Shown here: positions 12,534-20,874 of the stretch, in pieces
How the letters are laid out: each line of letters opens with the position of its first letter
Position numbering within the stretch: position 1 is the stretch's first letter
From: a virus
Length of the DNA stretch: 64,000 nt
Virus record (IMG/VR): IMGVR_UViG_3300032316_000223
Span: 1 to 64,000 of that record
Direction: 5' to 3' (one strand)
Notes under the pieces: generated by a model
Database searches by the model: none
Told to the model about the DNA's origin: nothing
Seen by the model: the letters and a program-made list of their open reading frames with translations, nothing else
Program-made: the position numbers and the translations under genes

Positions 12534-12589
12534 ATGCTACCTACTGGTAGCATGTATTAATTATAACACTAATTTGGCTCCTTGGTCAA
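12534..12589 (-). promoter_or_regulatory. Endolysin promoter with leader hairpin
   Basis: On the minus strand: TTGACC (12589-12584), 18 bp, then TATAAT (12565-12560) in an extended form (TGTTATAAT). The leader then contains a perfect 8-bp hairpin ATGCTACC-TACT-GGTAGCAT (12534-12553, plus-strand view), ending about 8 nt before the AGGAGG. The hairpin could gate translation or bind a regulator. Confidence 0.65.
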
Positions 12590-12639
12590 GTTAAAGCAAT
12601 AAGATATAAAAATATTTTAAATATTACATTAGTTAATGG

Positions 12640-12645
12640 TATAAT
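12640..12645 (+). promoter_or_regulatory. Extended -10 element, leaderless type
   Basis: TGGTATAAT ends 9 nt before the ATG at 12655. It is divergent from the endolysin promoter. Confidence 0.6.
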
Positions 12646-12654
12646 GATATAACT

Positions 12655-13101
12655 ATGGCACAATATAGAAACCCCGATGAATCTGCAATTTCGCCTCAAC
12701 CAACGGCTCCAGCAACATATAATCTTGGAAATATTCCACCACTAGTTAACTGGACAGTTGTTATCGGAGACAGTGCTTCTTTTAGAATTTATGTAGAAGA
12801 TGATCTTGGAAATGAATTAGATTATACAAATGATGAAAGTGGAGATATAACTGGTTGGGATATTAAAGCAGATTTTAGACGGTACTCAGATAATATCGGA
12901 ACCGACCTAATATTTAGCATAACTCCATATGCAACAGTATTTGATGATCCAGGAGAATTCACAGTAACCATATCACCAGAACAATCTAAACAATTAAGAA
13001 CTGGTGACGTATTTGATGTTCAATTAACCGACGCTAATCGTGTTTGGACGGTATGTCAAGGTGAAATGATCATGATAGGTGAAGTTACAGATCAGAGTTG
13101 A
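12655..13101 (+). CDS. Tail/baseplate beta-sandwich protein, 148 aa, third paralog
   Basis: PPLVNWTVVIGDSASFRIYVEDD (residues 27-49) and GWDIKADFRRYSD correspond to the modules at 6117 and 7358. The following beta-strands (GEFTVTISPEQSKQLRTGDVFDVQL) match the BppU-like N-terminal module in style. Leaderless-type promoter. Likely the attachment unit of the second fibre cluster (13105-18661). Confidence 0.55.
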   Translation: MAQYRNPDESAISPQPTAPATYNLGNIPPLVNWTVVIGDSASFRIYVEDDLGNELDYTNDESGDITGWDIKADFRRYSDNIGTDLIFSITPYATVFDDPGEFTVTISPEQSKQLRTGDVFDVQLTDANRVWTVCQGEMIMIGEVTDQS

Positions 13102-13104
13102 TAA

Positions 13105-13446
13105 ATGGCTACTACAAGAATTAGCAATATATCAAACCCTGTTTCTATTCAAGATATAAAACCAACAAAAACCCTTTCCAACATAAAATCCTTTAACTCA
13201 ACAGCATCTAATGTTGCTTTAGGTACAGTTCTTACTATTGCTACATTAACAAATACTGTCGTAATTTCTGATTTAATACCAATACCGTCAAACTTTCAAA
13301 AAGTAGACTATGCAAAAGTTATTACACCATCATCAGTTTTACCTTTTAGACTTACAATTACAAACGTTGGTATTGAGGGGTATGATCCAGCAAATCCTCC
13401 TGGAATTGGTATTCAAATAATTGGTTTTTCTAATTATATTCTTTAA
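13105..13446 (+). CDS. Hypothetical virion protein, 113 aa
   Basis: Starts 3 nt after the previous stop. Ser/Thr/Ile-rich, all-beta appearance (VALGTVLTIATLTNTVVISDLIPIP), no Cys, no charged clusters. Its place between two fibre parts suggests a fibre or tail accessory subunit. Not recognised. Confidence 0.5.
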   Translation: MATTRISNISNPVSIQDIKPTKTLSNIKSFNSTASNVALGTVLTIATLTNTVVISDLIPIPSNFQKVDYAKVITPSSVLPFRLTITNVGIEGYDPANPPGIGIQIIGFSNYIL

Positions 13447-13454
13447 CATAATGA

Positions 13455-13460
13455 TATAAT
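13455..13460 (+). promoter_or_regulatory. Extended -10 element, leaderless type
   Basis: TGATATAAT ends 6 nt before the ATG at 13467. Confidence 0.6.
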
Positions 13461-13466
13461 AGCCAC

Positions 13467-13913
13467 ATGGCAAAGATATCAACCACCAACGTAAAGGCCC
13501 TGTTTCAGACAGGTGATAGACCAACTCAGGAAAACTATGTAGATTTAATTGATAGTACTTCTGCTAGGTCTACCGATCTTGGATCAGACGGCAATAATGA
13601 GTTAACAATTAATGGAATTGAAAACTCAACAGTATTTGATAGTTTTGCATCAAGTGAGTTTAGATCAATGAAATATATGATCTCACTCAAGCATGTAGCA
13701 GGCGGTGCAAATAAGTACTCTGTTACAGAATTAACAATATTGAATGATGGATCAGATGTATCTGTTAGTCAATATGGCACTATTGAAAATGATGGGAATA
13801 TTGGCACCATCTCTGTTTCAAAGGCTGGAGACACAGTTTCATTAACTGTGGTTCCTGTGGGGGGAAGTACACCTATAACTCTACGCTATTTGCGTATGGG
13901 ATTAAAGGCCTAA
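13467..13913 (+). CDS. Tail fibre protein, 148 aa
   Basis: N terminus TTNVKALFQTGDRPTQENYVDLID is a recurring fibre-start pattern in environmental phages. The C-terminal 80 residues (MKYMISLKHVAGGANKYSVTELTILNDG ... LRYLRMGLKA) align in layout with the last 80 residues of the 708-aa fibre at 13929 (KYIVQMKKGTDIEVIEVLVTVDG ... VHKIYIEA). The two fibres therefore share a C-terminal tip module. No leader or ribosome binding site is apparent. Confidence 0.6.
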   Translation: MAKISTTNVKALFQTGDRPTQENYVDLIDSTSARSTDLGSDGNNELTINGIENSTVFDSFASSEFRSMKYMISLKHVAGGANKYSVTELTILNDGSDVSVSQYGTIENDGNIGTISVSKAGDTVSLTVVPVGGSTPITLRYLRMGLKA

Positions 13914-13928
13914 CCAAGGAGATAAAAG

Positions 13929-16055
13929 ATGGCAACCGTAACAAAAGATTTTAGAGTAAAATCGGGACTGATAGTTGAGGGATCAACTGCGACCGTTAAT
14001 GGAAAGAACGTAATCACAGCAGGTGTTGTAGATGCTAAAGGTGATTTAATTGTAGGTAGTGCAGACGATGCAGTTGCTCGTTTAGCAATTGGCACAAATG
14101 GTCAAGTACTTACAGCAAACTCAGGCGCAACCTACGGTGTTCAGTGGTCTGACCCAGCAGCAGTTGGTGTATTTGATACACAAATCACCTTTGAAGGTGC
14201 AACAGCAGATTCATTTGAAACAACTCTTACAGTAGTTGACCCAACAGCAGATCGTACAATTACACTTCCTAACGTAACAGGTACTGTAGTTACATCTGGT
14301 GATACTGGAACAGTTACAGCAACAATGCTTGCTTCAGATTCAGTAACAACAGCAAAAATTACAGATGCTAACGTAACAGAAGCAAAACTTGCATCAAACT
14401 CAGTTACAAATGCTAAGATTGCAGATAGTGCTGTAAACACAGCAGAGATTGCAGATGGCGCAGTAACCACAGCAAAAATTACAGACGCTAACGTAACCGC
14501 TGCTAAACTTGCTGCAGATTCAGTAGAGACAGCAAAGATTAAAGACGCTAACGTAACAGAAGCAAAACTTGCTTCAGACTCAGTAACAAATGCTAAGATA
14601 GCAAATGATGCTGTAAATACAGCAGAGATTGCAAATCTTGCAGTAACCACAGCAAAGATTGCAGACCTAAACGTAACCACTGGCAAACTTGCAGATGGCG
14701 CAGTAACTACAGCAAAAATTACAGATGCTAACGTAACTGCTGGTAAACTTGCTGCAGACTCTGTTGAAACAGCAAAAATTGTAGATGGTGCAGTAACTTC
14801 AGCAAAGATTGCTAACGATACAATTGTAGATGCAGACATTAACTCTGCTGCTGCAATCGCTCAGTCTAAGATTGCAAACCTTACAACAGATCTTGCTGCT
14901 AAGTTAGCACTCGCTGGTGGCACCATGACTGGCGCAATTGCAATGGGTACAAATAAGATTACAGGTCTTGGAGATCCAACATCTGCACAAGATGCAGCAA
15001 CAAAGGCTTATGTAGATTCAGCAGCACAAGGTATTGACTGGAAAGCATCAGTTCGTGCAGCAACAACTGCAGCAGTAACTCTCGCATCTGGTCTAGAAAA
15101 TGGAGATACTCTTGACGGAGTAACTCTTGCTACAGGTGACCGAGTTCTTGTTAAGAATCAAGCAACTGGTTCAGAAAACGGTATTTATGTAGTTAAGGTA
15201 TCTGGTGCTCCAGATCGTTCAACTGATGCAGATACAGGTGCTGAACTTACTTCAAATTTTGCGGTATTCGTAGAAGAAGGAACTGTAAACGCTGATCAAG
15301 GTTATACATTAACTAATAATGGTTCAATCACAGTTGGCACTACAGCGCTTACATTTACTCAGTTTACTGGTTTAGGACAAATTGTTGCGGGTACAGGATT
15401 AGACAAGAATGGAAACACTCTTGATATTGATTCAACTGTAGTCACACTTGATGGAACACAGACTCTTACAAACAAGACACTAACATCACCAACACTGACA
15501 ACTCCAAACCTTGGAACACCAAGTGCATTAACACTTACAAATGCAACTGATCTTCCAGTAGCAACTGGTATCTCAGGTCTTGGAACTGGCGTAGCAACAT
15601 TCCTTGCAACTCCATCTTCTTCAAACCTTGCAGCAGCATTAACTGATGAAGCAGGTTCTGGAACAGTGGCATTTACTACTAGCCCAACTTTTGTTACACC
15701 AACTCTTGGTGCAGCAGCAGCGACAAGCATTGCTCTTCCAGATGCTCTTGTTGGTTCTGCTCTTGCTACCGCTTCAACTTCAGCAACAACGATTGACACA
15801 TGGTCAGTAAGCACTTATTCATCTGCAAAGTATATTGTTCAGATGAAAAAGGGTACTGATATTGAAGTAATTGAAGTTCTTGTCACAGTTGATGGATCAA
15901 ACAACGTTTATTTAACAGAGTATGCAGATGTAATCAGCAATGCTGAACTAGGAACAACTAACGCTGTTTACAGTGGTGGAAACGTTCTTCTTCAGGTAAC
16001 TGGTGCAGCAGCAGATACTGCTGTTAAAGTACACAAGATTTATATTGAAGCATAA
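13929..16055 (+). CDS. Long tail fibre with decapeptide repeats, 708 aa
   Basis: Residues 1-20 (MATVTKDFRVKSGLIVEGS) form an attachment segment shared with the gene at 16074. Residues about 78-120 match a module of the fibre at 16571 (FEGATADSxETTLTV). Residues 133-305 are imperfect decapeptides (AKITDANVTA type). Then come TKAYVDSAAQG, a GDRVLVKNQ beta domain and ETLTNKTLTSP shaft motifs. The last 80 residues form a tip shared with 13467. It is probably a trimeric elongated fibre. AAGGAG precedes the ATG. Confidence 0.75.
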   Translation: MATVTKDFRVKSGLIVEGSTATVNGKNVITAGVVDAKGDLIVGSADDAVARLAIGTNGQVLTANSGATYGVQWSDPAAVGVFDTQITFEGATADSFETTLTVVDPTADRTITLPNVTGTVVTSGDTGTVTATMLASDSVTTAKITDANVTEAKLASNSVTNAKIADSAVNTAEIADGAVTTAKITDANVTAAKLAADSVETAKIKDANVTEAKLASDSVTNAKIANDAVNTAEIANLAVTTAKIADLNVTTGKLADGAVTTAKITDANVTAGKLAADSVETAKIVDGAVTSAKIANDTIVDADINSAAAIAQSKIANLTTDLAAKLALAGGTMTGAIAMGTNKITGLGDPTSAQDAATKAYVDSAAQGIDWKASVRAATTAAVTLASGLENGDTLDGVTLATGDRVLVKNQATGSENGIYVVKVSGAPDRSTDADTGAELTSNFAVFVEEGTVNADQGYTLTNNGSITVGTTALTFTQFTGLGQIVAGTGLDKNGNTLDIDSTVVTLDGTQTLTNKTLTSPTLTTPNLGTPSALTLTNATDLPVATGISGLGTGVATFLATPSSSNLAAALTDEAGSGTVAFTTSPTFVTPTLGAAAATSIALPDALVGSALATASTSATTIDTWSVSTYSSAKYIVQMKKGTDIEVIEVLVTVDGSNNVYLTEYADVISNAELGTTNAVYSGGNVLLQVTGAAADTAVKVHKIYIEA
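14326..14835 (+). repeat. About 30-bp coding repeats in the fibre gene
   Basis: Roughly 16 imperfect 30-bp units encode alternating AKI-D-A-V-T and AKLA-SVT decapeptides. Units such as ACAGCAAAAATTACAGATGC recur almost exactly, which would allow slippage or recombination to change fibre length. Confidence 0.7.
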
Positions 16056-16073
16056 CTAGAATAGAGGTCGGAA

Positions 16074-16532
16074 GTGGCAACAGTAAATAAAGACTTCAGA
16101 GTAAAGCACGGCATTATTGTAGCCGATGGCGGAACTTTTGGATCAACAGTCACAGTTGCCACTCCTACTCAAAACGCACATGCAGCAACAAAACTTTATG
16201 TAGATACTGCAGTAGGAACGCCACAACTTCCAGTTAGTGATACACAGCCAGTTTCTCCAGAAAATGGAGATTTGTGGTTTGACTCAGTGACAGAGCGTAT
16301 TCACGTATACTATGGCAGTCAGTGGATTGCAATTGCTACCCTTGAAGATTCTGAAATATTACCAGACCATATTCATGACACAGCAATTGATGGAACTGGA
16401 TTAGTTGTAAGCAGATTTATTGATGCTGGGTTTTATTATGAACCTGGAGTTCTTGTAAGTGGTGGACTTTATAATACTGAAAGTTTTGAAGCAACGTATG
16501 ACGGCGGGATAGCAACAGATAATTTTAATTAA
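16074..16532 (+). CDS. Short tail fibre protein, 152 aa, GTG start
   Basis: GTG start with GAGGTCGGA upstream. The first 15 residues (MATVNKDFRVKHGII) are nearly the same as in the 708-aa fibre, showing a shared virion attachment segment. Then TKLYVDTAV and QPVSPENGDLWFDSVTERIHVYYGSQWIAI, a domain common in phage fibre tips. Possibly an alternative short fibre that uses the same socket. Confidence 0.6.
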   Translation: MATVNKDFRVKHGIIVADGGTFGSTVTVATPTQNAHAATKLYVDTAVGTPQLPVSDTQPVSPENGDLWFDSVTERIHVYYGSQWIAIATLEDSEILPDHIHDTAIDGTGLVVSRFIDAGFYYEPGVLVSGGLYNTESFEATYDGGIATDNFN

Positions 16533-16540
16533 TTATCTGT

Positions 16541-16546
16541 TATAAT
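16541..16546 (+). promoter_or_regulatory. Extended -10 element
   Basis: TGTTATAAT, 24 nt before the ATG at 16571, which has AAGGAG. Confidence 0.55.
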
Positions 16547-16570
16547 ATGACTAAGCATAAGGAGTAATAA

Positions 16571-18661
16571 ATGGCAACCAGATTGCAACAGCGCAGAGGA
16601 ACTGCAGCGCAATGGATTTCTACAAATGCAGGAGCAGGACCAGTATTAAATGCTGGCGAAATAGGTTGGGAATCAGACACAAATAAATTTAAAATTGGTG
16701 ATGGTGTAAATAACTGGGCAAACCTAGATTACTTTGCAGACATCAACTCTACCGTTAACCCCGCTTTTGGTACAAGTATTACTTTTGAAGGCGCTACCGC
16801 AGATTCTTATGAAACCACACTTACAGTAACAGACCCAACTGCTGACCGCACAATTACTATTCCAAATACTAGCGGTACAATTATTACAACTGGAAACCTT
16901 TCAGACATTACAGATATTGGTGTATTTACTTCAACAATCGTAATGGAAGGTTCTACAGCAGATGCTCACGAACTTACACTTTCTGCAGGAGATCCAACTG
17001 CTGACCGTACTATTACATTCCCTGATGCAACTGGAACAGTTCAACTTAGAGTAACTGATGTTTCAGATACTGAAATTGGATACCTTAATGGTGTAACTTC
17101 AGCAATCCAGACACAGTTGGACGCTAAGTCAACAGAGTCAAAAACAGAAACACTTACAAACAAGTCAATCTCTCTTGGTTCAAATACAGTTACATCAACA
17201 CTTGCTCAATTAAACACAGCAATTAGCGATGCTGATGTAGCCACACTTACTGGAACAGAAACGCTTACAAACAAAACCTTAACAACTCCAGTAATCTCAA
17301 GTATTACAAACGGGGCTGCAACCCTTACCCTACCAACAAGCACAGGAACAATAGCATTAACAAGTGACATTGCAGCAGGTATTGTAACTGAAACTGGAAC
17401 TCAAACTCTTACAAATAAAACACTTACAAGTCCAGTAGTTTCAGGACTTACACTTTCAGATTCAGGAATTGTAATTGAAGGCTCATCTGCAGATGCTCAT
17501 GAAACTACTTTAACAGTTACAAATCCAACAGCAGACCGTACAATTACATTTCCAGATGCAACAGGAACAGTAGCACTTACAACTGACATAACTGCTTCAA
17601 ACCTTGCAAATGATTCAATAACAGCAGTAAAACTTGCAGGAGATTCAGTTACAACTTCAAAAATTCAAAATTTAGCAGTTGAAACAGGAAAAATTAATGA
17701 CCTTGCAGTCACTACAGGAAAAATTGCAGAGGGTGCAGTAACATCAGCCAAGATTGCAGATGGAACTATTGTTGATGGAGACATTAATGCAACAGCAGCA
17801 ATTGCTCAGTCTAAGATTTCAGGTCTTACAACAGATCTTGGTCTTAAGGCCCCACTTGCAGCACCAGCACTAACTGGAGATGCAACAGCAGTTAACTTAA
17901 CAATATCTGGAAACTTAACTGTAAACGGAACTACAACAAATATTAACTCAACCAACCTAGTTGTTGAAGATAAGAATATTGTTCTTGGAGACACAGACAC
18001 ACCAACAGATACAACTGCAGATGGTGGCGGTATAACACTAAAGGGCTTAACAGATAAAACCTTCAACTGGGTAGACGCTACAGATGCTTGGACTTCATCA
18101 GAGCACATCAACCTTGCTTCTGGAAAAGCCATTTATTTAAACGGTACATTAGAAACTGCTGTAGCACAAACTCTTACAAATAAGACAATTGCTCTTGGAT
18201 CTAATACAGTTTCAGGAACTTTAGCACAATTTAATACAGCAGTTACAGATGCTGACTTTGCATCTTTAGCAGGTACTGAAACACTTACAAATAAGTCTAT
18301 TAGTTTGACAACAAATACTATTACAGGTACTTTTGCTGAATTTAATACTGCTGTTACAGATCATGATTTAGTATCTTTAACAAGCACATCTACACTATCA
18401 AACAAAACACTAGCAAGTGCAGTAGCAACAACAGCACTTACACTTAATGCTACAGCAGAACTAAGACTTGCAGATACAGACTCAAGCCACTATGTTGGTT
18501 TTAAGGCTCCAGGAACTGTTTCAGCAAACAAGATTTGGACACTTCCAGCAGCAGACGGAGCAGCAGGACAAGTGTTGACAACAGATGGTTCTGGAGTATT
18601 TTCTTTCTCTACTCCTGCAGCAGGTGCAGCATTTAGCGAATTAATGTTGATTGGTGCATAG
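16571..18661 (+). CDS. Long tail fibre with Mtd-like N-terminal domain, 696 aa
   Basis: Residues 1-60 (LQQRRGTAAQWISTNAGAG ... IGWESDTNKFKIGDGVNNW) match the major-tropism-determinant N-terminal domain that fixes receptor-binding proteins on tails. Several copies of a FEGxTADxxETTLTVxxPTADRTI module and TETLTNKTL motifs form the shaft. A segment beginning LTVNGTTTNINSTNLVVEDK and ending INLASGKAIYLNG is a module I recognise from marine and freshwater phage fibres. C terminus: SHYVGFKAPGTVSANKIWTL. Extracellular. Confidence 0.75.
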   Translation: MATRLQQRRGTAAQWISTNAGAGPVLNAGEIGWESDTNKFKIGDGVNNWANLDYFADINSTVNPAFGTSITFEGATADSYETTLTVTDPTADRTITIPNTSGTIITTGNLSDITDIGVFTSTIVMEGSTADAHELTLSAGDPTADRTITFPDATGTVQLRVTDVSDTEIGYLNGVTSAIQTQLDAKSTESKTETLTNKSISLGSNTVTSTLAQLNTAISDADVATLTGTETLTNKTLTTPVISSITNGAATLTLPTSTGTIALTSDIAAGIVTETGTQTLTNKTLTSPVVSGLTLSDSGIVIEGSSADAHETTLTVTNPTADRTITFPDATGTVALTTDITASNLANDSITAVKLAGDSVTTSKIQNLAVETGKINDLAVTTGKIAEGAVTSAKIADGTIVDGDINATAAIAQSKISGLTTDLGLKAPLAAPALTGDATAVNLTISGNLTVNGTTTNINSTNLVVEDKNIVLGDTDTPTDTTADGGGITLKGLTDKTFNWVDATDAWTSSEHINLASGKAIYLNGTLETAVAQTLTNKTIALGSNTVSGTLAQFNTAVTDADFASLAGTETLTNKSISLTTNTITGTFAEFNTAVTDHDLVSLTSTSTLSNKTLASAVATTALTLNATAELRLADTDSSHYVGFKAPGTVSANKIWTLPAADGAAGQVLTTDGSGVFSFSTPAAGAAFSELMLIGA

Positions 18662-18702
18662 TACTTTATAAAATACAAAGCACTAACTCTTAACTAGAGA
18701 TT

Positions 18703-18728
18703 AACACGCCTTAAACAAGCGTGTTTTT
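18703..18728 (+). terminator. Terminator after the fibre cluster
   Basis: AACACGC (18703-18709) pairs with GCGTGTT (18719-18725) and runs into T5 followed by CTTTTT. Confidence 0.7.
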
Positions 18729-18741
18729 CTTTTTAATTCTA

Positions 18742-18750
18742 TGATATACT
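18742..18750 (+). promoter_or_regulatory. Extended -10 element upstream of the reductase
   Basis: TGATATACT, 58 nt before the GTG at 18809. A second TATAAT lies at 18780-18785, 23 nt before the GTG. Between them is a small dyad CTTTG/CAAAG. No cobalamin riboswitch-like structure is visible. Confidence 0.45.
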
Positions 18751-18808
18751 TAACACTGCTTTGGATTCTGCAAAGTACTTATAATATTAATAGAAAGTTG
18801 GAACATAA

Positions 18809-20839
18809 GTGTCAGATATCTTTTCTTTTCGTTTGTCAGATGAGTTTGTAAATAAATATACTGAGGTACCAGCCCCATTTGGCTTTTCAGATGCTGGATC
18901 AAACTCTTTAGGTGAGATTACTTTTATACGTACCTATTCTCGTATGAAAGAAGACGGAACAAAAGAAAGATGGCATGAGGTTTGCAAGCGGGTAATTGAA
19001 GGAATGTATTCAGTACAAAAGAATCACGCTAAAGACAATAGACTTCCATGGAACGACAATAAGGCACAGAAGTCTGCTCAAGAAGCCTTTCAAAGAATGT
19101 TTGAATTAAAATGGACACCTCCAGGTCGTGGTCTATGGGCATTTGGCACTCCTATGACTATGGAGAAGCGTAACTCTGCTTCCCTTCAAAACTGTGCAAT
19201 GGTTTCTACTCGTGATATTGATCGTAATGATCCTGGAGCATTATTTGCTTGGGTTATGGATGCTTTAATGTTGGGTATTGGTGTAGGCTTTGATACCGTC
19301 GGTCAAGACAAAGAAATGCCTATCTATGCTCCAACAGAGCCAGAAAATGTATGGGATATTCCAGATACTCGTGAGGGCTGGGTTGATTCTGTAAGAATGC
19401 TCTTAAACTCATACCTACGCCCTAATCAGGCTATACAGAAGTTTAACTATGACCTTATCCGTCCTCTAGGTGCCCCTATAAAAGGCTTTGGAGGGGTTGC
19501 TAGCGGTCCAGAACCACTCATTGCACTACACAGTAAGATAGACAGGGTAATTGGCGGTAGACCAGGAGAAACACTTGATTCTCGTGCAATAGTAGACATT
19601 GTAAATCTTATTGGTACATGTGTTGTTTCTGGTAATGTTCGTCGTTCTGCTACTTTGGCTTTAGGAAATGCTGAAGATAAAGATTTTATTAATTTAAAAA
19701 ATGCAGAGGTTTTTCCAGATAGAAACTCATTTGATTCAAAGAATCCAGGATGGGCTTGGATGTCTAATAATTCTATTTCTGCAGAAGTTGGAACAAAATA
19801 TGAAGACTATGTTGACTTAATTGCAGACAATGGAGAGCCAGGATTTATTTGGCTAGATGTTGCTAGAGATTATGGAAGATTAGCGGACGCTCCAGATTAT
19901 AAAGATTCTCGTGTTATGGGATTCAATCCATGCGCTGAACAACCATTGGAAAGTTATGAATTATGCACACTTGTAGAAGTTCATCTAAATCGTCATGAAA
20001 ATAAAGAAGACTTTTTACGTACATTAAAGTTTGCTTACTTATACGGCAAGACTGTTACGCTTATGCCAACACATTGGCAAACTACAAATGGAATCATGCA
20101 ACGTAATCGTCGTATTGGAACATCACTTACGGGCATTGCATCTTTTGCAGATAAAAAAGGTATGCCGATTATTCGTGAGTGGATGGACGAAGGTTATAAA
20201 AAGATTCGCTCATATGATCACACATACTCAGAATGGCTATGTGTACGTGAATCAATTCGTGTAACTACCGTCAAACCTTCAGGATCTGTTTCATTGTTAT
20301 CTGGTGCAACACCAGGAGTCCATTGGGGTCCAGGAGGAGAGTTCTATCTTCGTGCTATAAGGTTTGGTAATACAGATCCAATGGTGCACCTATTTAAAGC
20401 AGCAGGGTATAAAATTGAAGATGACGTAGTATCAGCAAACACTTCAGTAGTATATTTCCCAGTAGCATCTGGACATCCTCGTTCTGAAAAGGATGTAAGT
20501 CTTTTTGAAAAGATTGGTTTGGCTGCTACCGCTCAAAAGTATTGGTCTGATAATGGAGTATCCGTAACTTTGTCATTTGACAAGGAGTCTGAGACCAAGC
20601 ACATTGCTCCAGCATTACACATGCATGAAGGTCAATTAAAGGCAGTTTCATTTTTACCTATGGGTAATAAAACTTATCCACAGCAACCATATACAAACAT
20701 TACAAGAGAAGAGTATAACTCTTATGTTGGTAAAATTGGTAAAATTGATTGGTCTGCTATTTATGATGGCAAGGATAATCTTGATGCAGAGTCTGAAAAG
20801 TATTGCTCAACAGACGCTTGCGAAATCAAACTATATTAG
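18809..20839 (+). CDS. Class II (adenosylcobalamin-dependent) ribonucleotide reductase, monomeric type, 676 aa
   Basis: Reduces ribonucleotides to deoxyribonucleotides for phage DNA synthesis. GTG start. Expected residues are present: C129 in LQNCAMVS and C386 (redox pair), N373-P-C375-A-E377 (radical Cys and Glu at the active site), TVKPSGSVSLLSG phosphate-binding loop, and C-terminal C666/C671 (CSTDAC) for thioredoxin-linked re-reduction. This is the Lactobacillus RTPR layout, somewhat shorter than the 739-residue reference. It needs B12 but no oxygen and no second subunit. It is flanked by fibre and adhesin genes. Confidence 0.9.
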   Translation: MSDIFSFRLSDEFVNKYTEVPAPFGFSDAGSNSLGEITFIRTYSRMKEDGTKERWHEVCKRVIEGMYSVQKNHAKDNRLPWNDNKAQKSAQEAFQRMFELKWTPPGRGLWAFGTPMTMEKRNSASLQNCAMVSTRDIDRNDPGALFAWVMDALMLGIGVGFDTVGQDKEMPIYAPTEPENVWDIPDTREGWVDSVRMLLNSYLRPNQAIQKFNYDLIRPLGAPIKGFGGVASGPEPLIALHSKIDRVIGGRPGETLDSRAIVDIVNLIGTCVVSGNVRRSATLALGNAEDKDFINLKNAEVFPDRNSFDSKNPGWAWMSNNSISAEVGTKYEDYVDLIADNGEPGFIWLDVARDYGRLADAPDYKDSRVMGFNPCAEQPLESYELCTLVEVHLNRHENKEDFLRTLKFAYLYGKTVTLMPTHWQTTNGIMQRNRRIGTSLTGIASFADKKGMPIIREWMDEGYKKIRSYDHTYSEWLCVRESIRVTTVKPSGSVSLLSGATPGVHWGPGGEFYLRAIRFGNTDPMVHLFKAAGYKIEDDVVSANTSVVYFPVASGHPRSEKDVSLFEKIGLAATAQKYWSDNGVSVTLSFDKESETKHIAPALHMHEGQLKAVSFLPMGNKTYPQQPYTNITREEYNSYVGKIGKIDWSAIYDGKDNLDAESEKYCSTDACEIKLY

Positions 20840-20851
20840 TCTTCATCCTGC

Positions 20852-20857
20852 TATAAT
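20852..20857 (+). promoter_or_regulatory. Extended -10 element
   Basis: TGCTATAAT, 17 nt before the ATG at 20875, which has ATAGGAGA. Confidence 0.6.
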
Positions 20858-20874
20858 AAGGGGATAGGAGAAAT

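Noticed and set aside
14326-14835. CRISPR-like array
   Set aside because: The repeats have no unrelated spacers and lie in frame within a fibre gene.
14141-14839. Long minus-strand frame opposite the fibre repeats
   Set aside because: It mirrors the decapeptide repeat region; its Ala/Val/Ser pattern follows from the repeated codons of the plus gene, and it has no ribosome binding site or promoter.
18662-18808. Cobalamin riboswitch before the class II reductase
   Set aside because: The leader is too short and lacks the large multi-stem structure and conserved B12-box; only a small dyad is seen.
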